From: CBDIHP01 sp965279195
GTDB taxonomy: Bacteria > Planctomycetota > Planctomycetia > Isosphaerales > Isosphaeraceae
Direction of reading: 5' to 3'
Assembly (NCBI GenBank): GCA_965279195.1
Contig: CBDIHP010000028.1
Span: forward strand, 60,463 to 124,462
DNA length: 64,000 nucleotides
Below are positions 53,671 to 63,566 of this stretch, one piece after another. The position numbers and the translations under genes are program-made. The notes under the pieces are model-generated. The model did not search any database and was not told the origin of the DNA. It saw nothing but the letters and a program-made list of their open reading frames with translations. How positions within the stretch are numbered: position 1 is the stretch's first letter; every line of letters begins with the position of its first letter.

Positions 53671-54014
53671 GGAGGGGGACTCAAGGCGCGTCGGAGGGGA
53701 GAGGCGAGGGAGAGCCCCGGCCTCGCAGATGCACCCCGTCGTGCCGCCGGCCATCCCCTCCAGTCATCATACCCGCCCCGTCCACCCCTCAACCATCCCC
53801 CCCGACGGCCCTCGCCGCCCCGTCTCCGGACAATCCGAAACGAACCCAACGCGACGCAACCCCCTGACATGACAGGGCTTACCCATCAACATAACCGCTA
53901 CGCACCGGGCCGAACATTCCCGCCCGCCCCGCAAAACCCGCATCCCCCTCACCACTGTAGGTCACATTTGCCCATCCGTCCTCCACTCCCCGCGCCGGGC
54001 AACAACGCATCCCC
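53671..54014. other. intergenic region before the tandem repeat cluster
   Basis: No gene supported. It contains the upstream region of the histidine kinase (minus strand) and one GAAACGAACCCAAC word at 53837, an inverse copy of the TTGGGTTCGTTTC words near 22510-22780; another lies at 54413. Confidence 0.4.
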
Positions 54015-54372
54015 CGCGCCGGGCGAGCAGCTCCGCGCTGGGCGAGCATCTCCCCCGCGCTGAGCGAGCATCTCCCCCGCGCTGGGCGAGCATCTCCCGA
54101 TGCCGCCCCGACCGATGACGCGCCCTGCCGCGAAACCGGATCGAAGGCGCTGGGCGAGCATCTCCCGATGCCGCCCCGACCGATGACGCGCCCTGCCGCG
54201 AAACCGGATCTCCCGATCCGTGGACCAGGGCCAACGTCGCCGCATCGGGAGATCCGGTTCGCTGGTCCCCTTCGGCGATCGGTCGGGCGGCATCGGGAGA
54301 TGCTCGCCCAGCGCGGGGGGGCTCCCCTTCGATCTACGGTCGGGCGGCATCGGGAGATGCTCGCCCAGCGCG
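54015..54372. repeat. GCATC/GATGC hairpin element, expanded copy 2
   Basis: An amplified copy of the element at 33791. At least five left-arm fragments (CGCGCTGGGCGAGCATCTCC type) are stacked from 54015. They include a 63-base direct repeat (54080-54142 and 54148-54210). Then come the inner GGATC-TCCC-GATCC hairpins and two right arms ending 54317 and 54372. It fills the gap between the histidine kinase and a hypothetical gene. Confidence 0.85.
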
Positions 54373-54603
54373 GAGACGCGTCGCAGCGGTCCCTACACCA
54401 ATCCTCGGATTGCGAAACGAACCCAACTCGCCGGAAACCCTTGTCGCATCAACCCTTAACTATCAACACTCCCTAACCGCACCAAAACGACCCAAATTGC
54501 CAAAGAGCCCCAAATCCAAAAAGTCAACGCAACCATCTGAAAATTTACACCCGACTTTGTCCCCGGACAGACACAATCCGCCCCATCCGCCGAGGCATCG
54601 CCG

Positions 54604-55692
54604 TTACAACCGGACCGGACGGGGGGCGACGGAGCCGACCTGCAGCTCGTTCTTCAGGTGCTTCATGTGCTCCAGTTGCGGCAGGGCGGAGCGGAGCACG
54701 AAGCCCGGGCCGAGGGGTTCGCAGGCGAAAGGGCCGGAACCGTAGGGGTCGCGGATGGCGAGGAACGCCGCCTCACCGTCGCGGAGGCGGACGATGGCGG
54801 CGTCGAGCATCGCGCGTCGGGCCTGGGCACGCTCCCAGGCAGCACGGGCCGACTGGACGGCATCCAGGACGTCCGCCGCATCCGGGTTTTCCCGACGCGC
54901 CAGGGCCTGCCAGGCGTCGAGGTCGGCCTGACGGTCCTGGCCGGGTGGCCGTTCCAGGATCTCCATCATCCGGCGGACCCGGACCGCGAGGTCTTCGAGT
55001 TGCTTCGGGGTGGTCGCCGGCTTTTCCTTGACCATCGACGCCTTCATGTAGCGGAGTTCCGCGTCCATCGCGGTCATCCAGGCCGTCAGGGGCGGCAGCG
55101 CGGCGATCCGGGCGGGGAGGGTCGCCAGGAGCGGCCGGGGGAGCCGTGAGAGGTGGCCGGCCAGGAGGTCGACGGCCTGAGTCTCCATCGACAGTTGGAA
55201 CAGACCGCAGATGATGATCCCCGTCGCTCCCTGATGCCTCGAATAGGCCAGGACGTCGAAGATGTCGTCGAGCGCCTCCGCGAAGCACCCCGTCTCCGCC
55301 GACCTCCGCGCCCGCAGCAGGGCGATATCTGTGGTCCGCAGCCGCGGCATCTGCATGATCTTCCCGATCACGTCCAGGTCGACCTCGAACCCCCAGTCGC
55401 ACACCTTCTGCGACGCCCCCTGATGGAACGCCGCGAGGGCCGACCGGGCCGATTCGATCAGCGCATCCGCGTCCGGGCCGAGGGGCATCGTGCGCCAGTC
55501 GCGCAGCCGTTCCCGATCGGCCTCCTTCAGCGCGTCGTACCAGGCGAACGCCTTCCTGTACGCCTCCGCCGCCGGGACCGTCGCCACCGGCGCCGGGGCC
55601 TGCGCCGTCACCAGCCCGGTCGGCCAGAGCCGCGTCACGATCGGCCAGGCGAGCACGCTCTTGAGGACGTCGCGGCGGCGGAACGGCGGCAT
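54604..55692 (-). CDS. exported hypothetical protein
   Basis: A 362-residue protein starting MPPFRRRDVLKSVLAWPIV, a Tat-like signal, with an alternative ATG 39 bases earlier. The mature part is almost all helical (EAYRKAFAWYDALKEADRER, ALIESARSALAAFHQGASQK, HLSRLPRPLLATLPARI, RMMEILERPPGQDRQADLDA). Such helical secreted proteins occur in planctomycetes without assigned function. No metal or catalytic motif is visible. It is isolated between the tandem-repeat cluster and a small hairpin repeat at 55747. Confidence 0.7.
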   Translation of the reverse strand: MPPFRRRDVLKSVLAWPIVTRLWPTGLVTAQAPAPVATVPAAEAYRKAFAWYDALKEADRERLRDWRTMPLGPDADALIESARSALAAFHQGASQKVCDWGFEVDLDVIGKIMQMPRLRTTDIALLRARRSAETGCFAEALDDIFDVLAYSRHQGATGIIICGLFQLSMETQAVDLLAGHLSRLPRPLLATLPARIAALPPLTAWMTAMDAELRYMKASMVKEKPATTPKQLEDLAVRVRRMMEILERPPGQDRQADLDAWQALARRENPDAADVLDAVQSARAAWERAQARRAMLDAAIVRLRDGEAAFLAIRDPYGSGPFACEPLGPGFVLRSALPQLEHMKHLKNELQVGSVAPRPVRL

Positions 55693-55746
55693 GGGGGGAC
55701 TCCGCGAGGAGGGGAGAAAGGTCCGCCCCATCGTATGTCAAAGGTA

Positions 55747-55792
55747 GGGTGGGGTGAAGACGTCGAGCCGAAGGCGAGGCGTCACCCCACCC
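55747..55792. repeat. GGGTGGGGTGA hairpin repeat
   Basis: GGGTGGGGTGA at 55747-55757 and TCACCCCACCC at 55782-55792 form an 11-bp stem with a smaller inner symmetry (GAAGACGTC with GGCGAGGCGTC). It resembles the GTAGGGTGTGGTG repeat at 28404. It lies between divergent genes. Confidence 0.6.
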
Positions 55793-55955
55793 GACCTCGG
55801 TTCTCGCTCCGCTTGCGTGGCCGGGCGCGGCCGCTTATGCTCAAGGGTACCGCCTCCGTCATTCCCGCCCGCCCGTGCGAGCTTGCCCGGCTGCCGCAGA
55901 ATTCCAACAATTCCGCGTGAACGCCGATTCCCCTGCGCCCGGAGGAGTCTCCCGG

Positions 55956-58900
55956 ATGTCGCGCCCCGACTCGTCGCGGTCCCGCCGCGTTCTGACCCGG
56001 ACCCTCACCTGGCCGGTCGCCCTCCTGGCCTGCACGCATCTCGCGCTCGCGGATGACACGCCGAAGCCGAAACCCCAAATCTCGGCCGACCACGCCGCGC
56101 AGATGGCCAAAGGGCTCGCCCTGTTCAAGGGAGACAAGGGCGTCCGCGCGATCCTCAGCGAGCACTGCGTCAAGTGCCACGGCGGGGAGTCGACCAAGGC
56201 CGAGTTCGACCTGACCAGCCGCGAGGCCCTGCTCAAGGATCACGGCGACGGGCCGGCGGTGGTCGTGGGCAAGTCGACCGAGAGCCGGTTGCAGCAGTAC
56301 CTCACCCACGAACTCAAGCCGGGGATGCCCTACAAGGCGAAGAAGCTCCCCAGGGACGCCATCGACAAGGTCGCCGCCTGGATCGACGCCGGGGCCCCCT
56401 ACGATGAGCCCCTCGTCAAGCAAGGGGTCACCGGCGCACCGGCGAAGGCCATCACGCCCGTCGATCGCGACTACTGGGCCTTCCGCACCCTCAAGAACGT
56501 CCCCCCGCCGAAGGGGAATGACCCGAAGGGCTGGGGACGCTCGCCCATCGATGCGTTCCTCCTGGAAAAACTCCGGGCGAACAAGATCGAGCCCAATCCC
56601 CGGGCCGACCGGCTGACGCTCATCCGCCGCGCGACGTTCGACCTCACCGGCCTGCCGCCGACGCCCGGGGAGATCGACGCATTCCTCGATGACAGGGCCG
56701 ACGACCAGGCGGCGTATGCGAAGGTGATTGATCGTTTGCTCGCCTCCCCCCGATACGGCGAGCGCTGGGCGCGGCACTGGCTGGACCTCGCCCGGTTCGG
56801 CGAGAGCCACGGCTTCGAGCACGACTACGACCGCGCCACCGCCTTCCACTTCCGCGACTTCGTCATCCGGGCATTGAATGAAGACATGCCCTATGACCGG
56901 TTCGTGCAGCTCCAGCTCGCCGGCGACGAGATCGAGCCCGAGAACCCGCTGGCCCTGATGGCCACCGGATACCTCGCGGCGGGCGTGCACAGCACCCAGA
57001 TCACCGCCAACACCGCCGAGAAGGAGCGCTACGACGAACTCGACGACATCGCCGGCACCATCGGCACGTCGATGCTCGGGCTCACGATCGGCTGCGCCCG
57101 CTGCCACGATCACAAATTCGACCCGATCCTGAGCAGCGACTACTACCGGATGGTCGCGAACTTCACCACCACGGTGCGCAGCGAGGTCGACCTCGACCTC
57201 GAACCCGAGGCCACGAAGAAGGCCCAGGCCGCCTACGAATCGGCCCACAGGCCGCTGGTGCACGCCCGCGAGAAGTACGAGGCGGACGTCCTGCCTGGCA
57301 AGCTCGAAGCCTGGCTGAAGTCGAAGCCCAAGCTGCCCACGCCCGACTGGTACGTCCTCGAACCGTCGTCGCTCAAGTCGGGCGGCGGGGCGAAGTTCGA
57401 GACGCTCGACGACGGCTCGCACCTGGCCACCGGCCCCAACGCCACGCTCGACGGCTACACCCTCACCGCCCCCGCGCCCCTCGGCACCATCACCGCCGTC
57501 CGGCTCGAAGCCCTGGCGCACCCGAGCCTCGTCAAGGGCGGCCCCGGCCGCGCGGCCAACGGCAACTTCGCGCTCTCGGACGTGAAGCTCAAGTACGTGC
57601 CGATCGACGCCAGGAAGGACGCCAAGCCGGTCGACCTCAAGCTCATCAAGCCCCGCGCGACCTTCGAACAGAAGGGCCTCCCCATCGCCGCCGCGCTCGA
57701 CCAGGACGGCACCTCCGCCTGGGCCATCGACCCGCAGTTCGGCAAGGACCACGCGGCCATCTTCGCGCTGGAGACGCCGCTCAAGATGGAGAAGGGGGCG
57801 ACGCTCACGCTGTCGCTCTCGTTCAGCAACAACGCCAGCCACAGCCTGGGGCGGTTCCGCGTGTCGGTCGCCTCCGTGCCCGAAGCGGGCCTAGCCTTCG
57901 GCGGGCGTTCCGCGCCGATGGGCCTGACGACGAAGATCGCGTCGCTGGTCGCGAAGCCGCATGCCGACCTGAACACATCCGAGAAGGCCGAGCTGATCCG
58001 GTTCTACCGGACGCTCGACGACGGCTGGAAGAAACTCGACGACGCGGTGACCGCGCACGCGAAGGACGCGCCGAGGCCGAAGCTGGCGAAGGTGCTCGTC
58101 TCGTCCGAAGGCCTGCCCGCCGTGCGGCTGCACACGCAGGGGGCGGACTTCTTCGAGCCGACGTATTTCCTCAAGCGCGGCGACCTGGCGCAGAAGATCG
58201 CACCCGCCCCCGCCGGGTTCCTGACCGTCCTGAACCGGGCCCCCGACCCCGAGTCGCACTGGAAGGCCCAGCCCCCCAAGGGCTGGCGGACGTCCTACCG
58301 CCGCACGGCCCTGGCGCACTGGATGACCGACCTCGACGAAGGGGCGGGATCCCTGGTGGCCCGCGTGATTGCGAATCGGCTCTGGCAGCACCACTTCGGC
58401 CGGGGGATCGTGGCCACGCCCAGCGACTTCGGCCGCCAGGGGGAGGCCCCCACGCATCCCGAGCTGCTCGACTGGCTCGCGAATGAACTCATCCGCAACA
58501 ACTGGCGCCTGAAGCCGCTGCACAAGTCGATCCTGCTGTCGTCGGCCTACACGCAGACCTCGGCCGCCGACGCAGTACGGTCGAAGATCGACCCGGACGC
58601 GAAACTCGTCTGGCGGCACCGGGGCCGCCGGCTCGAAGCCGAGGCGATCCGCGACGCCATGCTCAGCGTCTCGGGCCTGATGGACCCGACGATGTACGGG
58701 CCGGGTTCGCTCGACGAGTCCATGAAGCGGCGCAGCGTGTACTTCACGATGAAGCGGAGCAAGCTGATCCCGATCCTCGTGCTGTTCGACGCCCCCGACG
58801 GCAACACCGGCGTCGGCCGCCGCCCGGAAACGACCATCGCGCCCCAGGCGTTGGCCCTCCTGAACAACCCGCAGGTGCGGTCCTACGCCAGGGGCCTGGC

Positions 58901-59120
58901 GCAGCGGCTCAAGCCCGTCGCAGCCGAATCGCCCAGCGGCGCCGTGAGCCTGGCCTACCGCCTCGCCCTCGGCCGCGAACCCGACGCCGACGAGCTGACG
59001 GCCTCGCTCGACTTCCTCCTGCGCCAGGCCCAGGCCCACCCCGGCCCCGACCTGGAACCTGCCCTGGCCGACTTCGCCCAGGCGCTGCTGGGGCTCAACG
59101 AGTTCATTTACATCAATTGA
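55956..59120 (+). CDS. PSCyt1-DUF1549-DUF1553 (PSD1) protein with inserted domain
   Basis: A 1054-residue PSD1 protein; GGAGGA lies nine bases before ATG 55956. Signal peptide (WPVALLACTHLALA), cytochrome-like domain (HCVKCHGG, FDLTSREALLKDHG), DUF1549 (RRATFDLTGLPPTPGEIDAF, YGERWARHWLDLARFGESHG, CARCHDHKFDPI). About 250 residues of beta-rich sequence (GAKFETLDDGSHLATGPNAT, KGATLTLSLSFSNNASHSLG), resembling a galactose-binding-like module, come before DUF1553 (VARVIANRLWQHHFGRG), which ends NEFIYIN. The insertion site differs from that in the 9827-13243 paralogue. It is followed by DUF1501. Confidence 0.9.
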   Translation: MSRPDSSRSRRVLTRTLTWPVALLACTHLALADDTPKPKPQISADHAAQMAKGLALFKGDKGVRAILSEHCVKCHGGESTKAEFDLTSREALLKDHGDGPAVVVGKSTESRLQQYLTHELKPGMPYKAKKLPRDAIDKVAAWIDAGAPYDEPLVKQGVTGAPAKAITPVDRDYWAFRTLKNVPPPKGNDPKGWGRSPIDAFLLEKLRANKIEPNPRADRLTLIRRATFDLTGLPPTPGEIDAFLDDRADDQAAYAKVIDRLLASPRYGERWARHWLDLARFGESHGFEHDYDRATAFHFRDFVIRALNEDMPYDRFVQLQLAGDEIEPENPLALMATGYLAAGVHSTQITANTAEKERYDELDDIAGTIGTSMLGLTIGCARCHDHKFDPILSSDYYRMVANFTTTVRSEVDLDLEPEATKKAQAAYESAHRPLVHAREKYEADVLPGKLEAWLKSKPKLPTPDWYVLEPSSLKSGGGAKFETLDDGSHLATGPNATLDGYTLTAPAPLGTITAVRLEALAHPSLVKGGPGRAANGNFALSDVKLKYVPIDARKDAKPVDLKLIKPRATFEQKGLPIAAALDQDGTSAWAIDPQFGKDHAAIFALETPLKMEKGATLTLSLSFSNNASHSLGRFRVSVASVPEAGLAFGGRSAPMGLTTKIASLVAKPHADLNTSEKAELIRFYRTLDDGWKKLDDAVTAHAKDAPRPKLAKVLVSSEGLPAVRLHTQGADFFEPTYFLKRGDLAQKIAPAPAGFLTVLNRAPDPESHWKAQPPKGWRTSYRRTALAHWMTDLDEGAGSLVARVIANRLWQHHFGRGIVATPSDFGRQGEAPTHPELLDWLANELIRNNWRLKPLHKSILLSSAYTQTSAADAVRSKIDPDAKLVWRHRGRRLEAEAIRDAMLSVSGLMDPTMYGPGSLDESMKRRSVYFTMKRSKLIPILVLFDAPDGNTGVGRRPETTIAPQALALLNNPQVRSYARGLAQRLKPVAAESPSGAVSLAYRLALGREPDADELTASLDFLLRQAQAHPGPDLEPALADFAQALLGLNEFIYIN

Positions 59121-59130
59121 ATACAAAACA

Positions 59131-59236
59131 ATTGAACCACAGAGACACGGAGAACACAGAGTAAAGACAAGGGATTTTTGATGAAGAATCTCTCGGAATC
59201 CTCTTCTCCGTGCCCTCTGTGTCTCTGTGGTTCAAT
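59131..59236. repeat. CACAGAGA-type inverted repeat before DUF1501 gene
   Basis: ATTGAACCACAGAGACACGG, continuing AGAACACAGAG (59131-59161), faces CTCTGTGTCTCTGTGGTTC with a CTCTTCTCCGTGC start (59201-59236). It begins ten bases after the PSD1 stop and ends 23 bases before the DUF1501 start. The layout is the same as in the 9715-9818 copy of the other PSD1-DUF1501 pair. Confidence 0.88.
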
Positions 59237-59259
59237 CCTCTTTATTCAGGATTTCTCCC

Positions 59260-60753
59260 ATGCCTCACTTCCTGGCCGAGCCGCAGGGCTCCCGGCGTGC
59301 GTTCTTGCAGAAGACGGGGTCGGGGGCGGGCCTGCTGGCGCTGGCGTCGATGCTCGACCAGCAGGGGTTGCTCGCGGCCGAGCCGGGTGCCGAGGCCGAC
59401 GGCGGGCAGGCGGGCAGGGAGGGGCTCAGCGGCCGCGCGATCAACCCGCTGGCGTCCAAGCCCAGCCACTTCCCGAGCAAGGCGAAGTCGGTCATCTGGC
59501 TGTTCCTGAACGGCGGGCCGTCGCAGGTGGATACGTTTGATTACAAGCCCGAGCTGACCAAGCGCGACGGCCAGGAGCTGCCGGGGTTCGACAAGAACAC
59601 GGGGTTCTTCACGGGGCAGGTCGGCCCCCTGATGAAGTCGCCGTTCAAGTTCGCGCAGCACGGCCAGACGGGGACGTGGGTCTCGGAGATCTTCCCGAAC
59701 CTGTCGAAGCACGTCGACAAGCTCGCGTTCATGTATTCGTGTTACACGCACACGAATAATCACTCCCCGGCCCTGTTCGAGATCAACACCGGGTTCAGCC
59801 GCCAGGGGTTCCCCTGCGTCGGGGCGTGGGTGACGTACGGGCTCGGCACCGACAACCAGAACCTGCCGGCGTTCGTGGCGATGTACGACACCCTCGGGCG
59901 CGGGATCCCCAAGGGCCACGCCCAGAACTGGGGCGCGGGGTTCCTGCCGGGGGTCTACCAGGGGACCGCGCTGAACATCCAGGGGGCCCCGATCAACAAC
60001 CTCGACCGCGACCCCGGCCTCACCGACAAGGCCCAGCGGGCGCAGGTGGATTTCCTCCAGCGCCTCAACAAGAAGCACCTGGCGAGGAACCAGGGCGAGA
60101 CCGACCTGGCCGCGCGGATCGAGTCGTACGAGCTCGCCTACCGCATGCAGACCGCCGCGCCCGAGGCCTTCGACGTGACCCGCGAGCCGAAGTCGGTCCA
60201 GAAACTCTACGGGATCGACAACCCCAAATGTGCCCACTTCGCCAAGCAGGCCCTGATGGCCCGGCGATTGGTGGAGCGGGGCGTGCGGTTCGTGCAGATC
60301 TACTCCGGCGGCATGGAGAACGAGCGGAGCTGGGACGGCCACACCGACATCGCCAAGAACCACTCCGGGTTCGGGCTCGAGACCGATCAACCCATCGCCG
60401 CGCTCTTGACCGACCTCCAGTCGCGAGGGCTCTGGGACTCGACCCTGGTGGTCTGCAACGGCGAGTTCGGGCGGCTGCCGATCGTCCAGAAGGGGGGCAC
60501 GGGCCGCGACCACAACCCGCACGCCTTCACCACCTGGCTCGCCGGCGGCGGCACGAAGCCGGGCGCCCGCCACGGCGCCACCGACGACGTCGGCTTCAAG
60601 TCCGTCGTCGACCGCGTCTCGATCAACGACCTCCACGCCACGATCCTGCACCTCCTCGGCCTGAACCACGAGAAGCTGACCTACCGCTTCAACGGCCGCG
60701 ACTTCCGCCTGACCGACGTCGCGGGCAAGGTGGTGCAGAGCGTCATCGCCTGA
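59260..60753 (+). CDS. DUF1501 exported protein
   Basis: A 497-residue DUF1501 protein. ATG 59260 has AGGA about eight bases upstream. The N-terminus is MPHFLAEPQGSRRAFLQKTG with a hydrophobic GAGLLALASML, a Tat-like signal. Family segments are IWLFLNGGPSQVDTFDYKPE and YRFNGRDFRLTDVAGKV. It pairs with the upstream PSD1 gene. Function of the pair not established. Confidence 0.92.
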   Translation: MPHFLAEPQGSRRAFLQKTGSGAGLLALASMLDQQGLLAAEPGAEADGGQAGREGLSGRAINPLASKPSHFPSKAKSVIWLFLNGGPSQVDTFDYKPELTKRDGQELPGFDKNTGFFTGQVGPLMKSPFKFAQHGQTGTWVSEIFPNLSKHVDKLAFMYSCYTHTNNHSPALFEINTGFSRQGFPCVGAWVTYGLGTDNQNLPAFVAMYDTLGRGIPKGHAQNWGAGFLPGVYQGTALNIQGAPINNLDRDPGLTDKAQRAQVDFLQRLNKKHLARNQGETDLAARIESYELAYRMQTAAPEAFDVTREPKSVQKLYGIDNPKCAHFAKQALMARRLVERGVRFVQIYSGGMENERSWDGHTDIAKNHSGFGLETDQPIAALLTDLQSRGLWDSTLVVCNGEFGRLPIVQKGGTGRDHNPHAFTTWLAGGGTKPGARHGATDDVGFKSVVDRVSINDLHATILHLLGLNHEKLTYRFNGRDFRLTDVAGKVVQSVIA

Positions 60754-60760
60754 GGCCACC

Positions 60761-61046
60761 GCGCCGGGCGCGGGTCTCCCGACCCCGCCCCCAGCTTCGC
60801 CTCGCCCCTACACTCGCGCGCGGTACCACCCAATCGGGTCGGAGGCGCTGGGCGCGGGTCTCCCGACCCCGCCCCAACATTGAGAAGCCGAACCACCCAA
60901 TCGGGTCTCCAGACCCGTTCCGGAAAGGCCCCGCGCGTCGGAGCACTTGATTTTCGGGTCAGGAGACCCGCCCCTGTGGTACCTTATCTCAGGGCAAGGG
61001 CGGGGTCTGGAGACCCGCGCCCAGCGCCTTCCGACCCGCGCCCAGC
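60761..61046. repeat. GGGTC/GACCC hairpin element, copy 4 with extra arms
   Basis: A full 183-bp unit at 60845-61027 in the same arrangement as copies 1 and 2. It is preceded by an extra left-arm fragment (60761-60791) and followed by a right-arm fragment (61031-61046). It lies eight bases past the DUF1501 stop. Confidence 0.85.
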
Positions 61047-61109
61047 GATTCCGACCGGTTCCCGGCACGCGTCACGATCATCCCCTCTCATCCGATGAGG
61101 TTCATGTCC

Positions 61110-62660
61110 ATGCGTCTGCCCGCCGCCCTCGTCCTGTCCCTCCTCTGTCTCACGCCCCAGGCCCGGGCGCAGCAAGGGCCGAGGGCGCTCGGGGACCTGG
61201 CGGAGCGGCTGTCGGACGCGATGAAGGATGTCCGCGATGCCGTCCGCGACCAGGTGCCGAATGCCTCCCGGCCCAACGGCGAGTTCGGCCACGCGGCCCA
61301 GCTCGCGGACGGTTACGACGGCATGAGGCGTGACATCCGCAACGGCGCGCCGCTGCCGCAGGTCCAGGCGACGTTCGTGAACCTCCGCCGGAGCTGGACC
61401 GAGCTGCGCTGGCGTCTCTATCCCCGTGGCGCCTGCCCGCCGAGGGTCGACGCCGCCGTCCGGAAGGTCGACGCCCTCGACGCCCAGTTCCAGAGGGCGG
61501 TGGGGGTCGTCATCACCAATCCCAACCCGGGCCCCGGCGCCGGTCCGAATGTCGATTTCAACAAGCTCACGCACGACGCGGCCGACGCCGTGAGGCGGCT
61601 CGCCGAGGACATCAACTCCGACTACGGCCGCCAGCCCTGGGGCCAGCACCTCCTGGCCGACTGCCGCGAGCTGGCCGAGGCCATCGACGAGGCCCACGAG
61701 GTCCTCCACAACCGGGGCGACCGCAATCAGGCCCGCGCGGCGTACTCGCAGGCCGACCGCGCCTGGCACCACCTGGAAGGCTCGCTCAACCGCCGGAATC
61801 CCACCCAGGCCGTGCTCGCGTCGATGGCCAGGGTCAACGCGATCGACGCCCAGATCCACCAGGCCCTGGAGCTGAACGTCCCCCCGCCGGTCGTCGTGCC
61901 GCCGGGCCCGAGCCAGCCCGGGTCGGGCTTCCAGGAGACCCGCCGCCTGGCCTATTCGCTGCACGACCGCGCGGAGTCGCTGCTGAACGTCTGCCGCGGC
62001 GACATGCCCGACAACGGCCGACTCATCCAGGCCGCGACGAACCTCGCCTGGTCCTGCGACCAGTTCCACGACGGACTCCGCCCCAACCTGCCGCCGAACG
62101 CCGTCACGCAGCTCTATTCGCAGGTCGCCTCATCCACCGAACTCACCGAGCGCGAGCTCCGCGGGCTGCGCGGCAAGGTCCCGCCGAGGATCGTCCGGGC
62201 CTGGCAGGGGTTCGTGGCCGACGACGTGGTCCTGCGCCGTCAGCTCGGCCTGCCGGTCCCGCCCGACCGCCCGCTGGTCACGCTGCCGCCGGTGGCCGTG
62301 CTGCCCCCCGTGACCGGCCCGGCCGACGCGCTCAACGGCCAGATCGCCGAGTTCATGGCGAGCTTCCTGCCCAACGCCCGCAAGATGCCCAAGGGGCAGG
62401 GGCCCTATCTCGTGAGCGACGCCGAACGGCTCCGCGACGCCGCCCTGGCCTTCCGCCAGGCCATCCAGCGCAAGGCCCCGTTGCCCGTCCTGGCCGAGTC
62501 GTTCCAGGACGTCGACATCCTCTGGCAGCGGCTCCTGAGGCGCTACAACCGCACCAACGAGGGCAAGGCCAAGGGCCCCAACCACCGCCGCGTGATCGCC
62601 ATGGGCGACACCCTCGACCAGATCCGCGACCTGCTCGGCCTCCCCGGCGTGGCCTACTAA
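61110..62660 (+). CDS. secreted helical-repeat protein
   Basis: A 516-residue exported protein; a GAGG at 61097-61100 lies nine bases before ATG 61110 (in-frame ATGs at 61095 and 61104 are alternatives). Signal peptide MRLPAALVLSLLCLTPQARA. The mature protein appears to contain four related helical units of 100-130 residues. Each has a central pair of amphipathic helices with a W or L-rich turn (FVNLRRSWTELRWRL, AAYSQADRAWHHLEGSLNR, LYSQVASSTELTERELRGL, SFQDVDILWQRLLRRYNR), separated by proline-rich linkers (PPPVVVPPGPSQPG). No enzymatic motif. Possibly a periplasmic scaffold; family not recognised. Confidence 0.75.
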   Translation: MRLPAALVLSLLCLTPQARAQQGPRALGDLAERLSDAMKDVRDAVRDQVPNASRPNGEFGHAAQLADGYDGMRRDIRNGAPLPQVQATFVNLRRSWTELRWRLYPRGACPPRVDAAVRKVDALDAQFQRAVGVVITNPNPGPGAGPNVDFNKLTHDAADAVRRLAEDINSDYGRQPWGQHLLADCRELAEAIDEAHEVLHNRGDRNQARAAYSQADRAWHHLEGSLNRRNPTQAVLASMARVNAIDAQIHQALELNVPPPVVVPPGPSQPGSGFQETRRLAYSLHDRAESLLNVCRGDMPDNGRLIQAATNLAWSCDQFHDGLRPNLPPNAVTQLYSQVASSTELTERELRGLRGKVPPRIVRAWQGFVADDVVLRRQLGLPVPPDRPLVTLPPVAVLPPVTGPADALNGQIAEFMASFLPNARKMPKGQGPYLVSDAERLRDAALAFRQAIQRKAPLPVLAESFQDVDILWQRLLRRYNRTNEGKAKGPNHRRVIAMGDTLDQIRDLLGLPGVAY

Positions 62661-62727
62661 TTCTGGAGTACGGGAGCGGAGCTGCCGCTTTCCGATGACC
62701 CCATCACCAAGGGCAAGGCGCCCACCT

Positions 62728-62863
62728 CGCTGGGCGCGGGTCTCCCGACCCGAAAATCCGATGCCCCGACGCGCGGGGCCGTTTCGGAATGGGTCTGGAG
62801 ACCCGATTCGGGCGTACCGCGCGGCGGATGTTGGGGCGGGGTCTGGAGACCCGTGCCCAGCGC
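62728..62863. repeat. GGGTC/GACCC hairpin element, copy 5, inverted and shortened
   Basis: A 136-bp copy whose internal part (GACCCGAAAATCCGATGCCC, then GGAATGGGTCTGGAGACCCG) is the reverse complement of the corresponding part of copies 1 and 4. It shows that the element occurs in both orientations and can lose internal segments. Confidence 0.8.
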
Positions 62864-62911
62864 CTTCGCCCCCGGTCACGCCGTACGGCGCGGCGGAGGT
62901 GGGGCCCGCTT

Positions 62912-63223
62912 TCAATTCAGGCTCGCGGGCGCGTTGTATTCGCCCCCGGGTCGAATCGGCAGGCGGACCTCCTGGTGGGCGAGGAGCCAGGCCTGGGTGC
63001 GGGTGGGGGCGGTGACCTCGATCGAGCGGTCGCCGTCGGTGCCGATCACGGTCCAGTGGAGCTGGCCGTTGGGGAGCCGGACGGCCCGGTCGTCGACGTT
63101 CCAGCCCATCTGCGAGAGCCAGGCATAGCTCTCCTGCCAGGATCCGGGGGCCTCGTGGAAGTTCGGGCGATCGAGATCGCGGCCGGATCCGGATCCGTCG
63201 GACGATGGGCGGCGGCGGAGCAT
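62912..63223 (-). CDS. small hypothetical protein
   Basis: A 103-residue protein; ATG 63223 has GGAG five to ten bases upstream (AAGGAGTGGAG). Residues 25-95 look like a compact beta-rich domain (SYAWLSQMGWNVDDRAVRLP, LHWTVIGTDGDRSIEVTAPT, QAWLLAHQEVRLPI). The N-terminus is charged and probably disordered. No family recognised. It is divergent from the ABC ATPase gene at the window end. Confidence 0.55.
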   Translation of the reverse strand: MLRRRPSSDGSGSGRDLDRPNFHEAPGSWQESYAWLSQMGWNVDDRAVRLPNGQLHWTVIGTDGDRSIEVTAPTRTQAWLLAHQEVRLPIRPGGEYNAPASLN

Positions 63224-63566
63224 CTCCACTCCTTGGCTGGGCGGTTGGGCGTGTCGACCGCGAACGGATCGGTTTCGATCGCGGCGGGGCGGGGAAGGGC
63301 GATCGCGCCGGGGCCATCCATCCTTCGGCCTGCGAGAGAGGTCGAGGTGTTGTAACCCGTTCGGCGGATCGAATCCAGGTGGAGTCGGCCGATCCCCCGG
63401 CGAACCCGGGGAGAGGCCGGCGCGTCCGACGATTTCCGACGGCCGGGTCTTCCGCAACCGCCGTTCCATCCGCGACAATTCCCACCCTGCGGCCGGACAG
63501 GACGGCCATCACGGAATCCATTCAACAATTGCCGACATGCAAATACAAGACAACATAGGACTGCCG
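63224..63566. other. divergent intergenic region before the ABC ATPase
   Basis: A 343-base gap. Nothing beyond probable promoters; an AT-richer stretch at 63510-63560 (TTCAACAATTGCCGACATGC) precedes the ABC gene. No repeat of the window's families was found. Confidence 0.35.

Noticed and set aside
54015..54372. CRISPR-like array
   Set aside because: The repeated units are hairpin-element arms of unequal length. There are no regular unique spacers and no cas genes.
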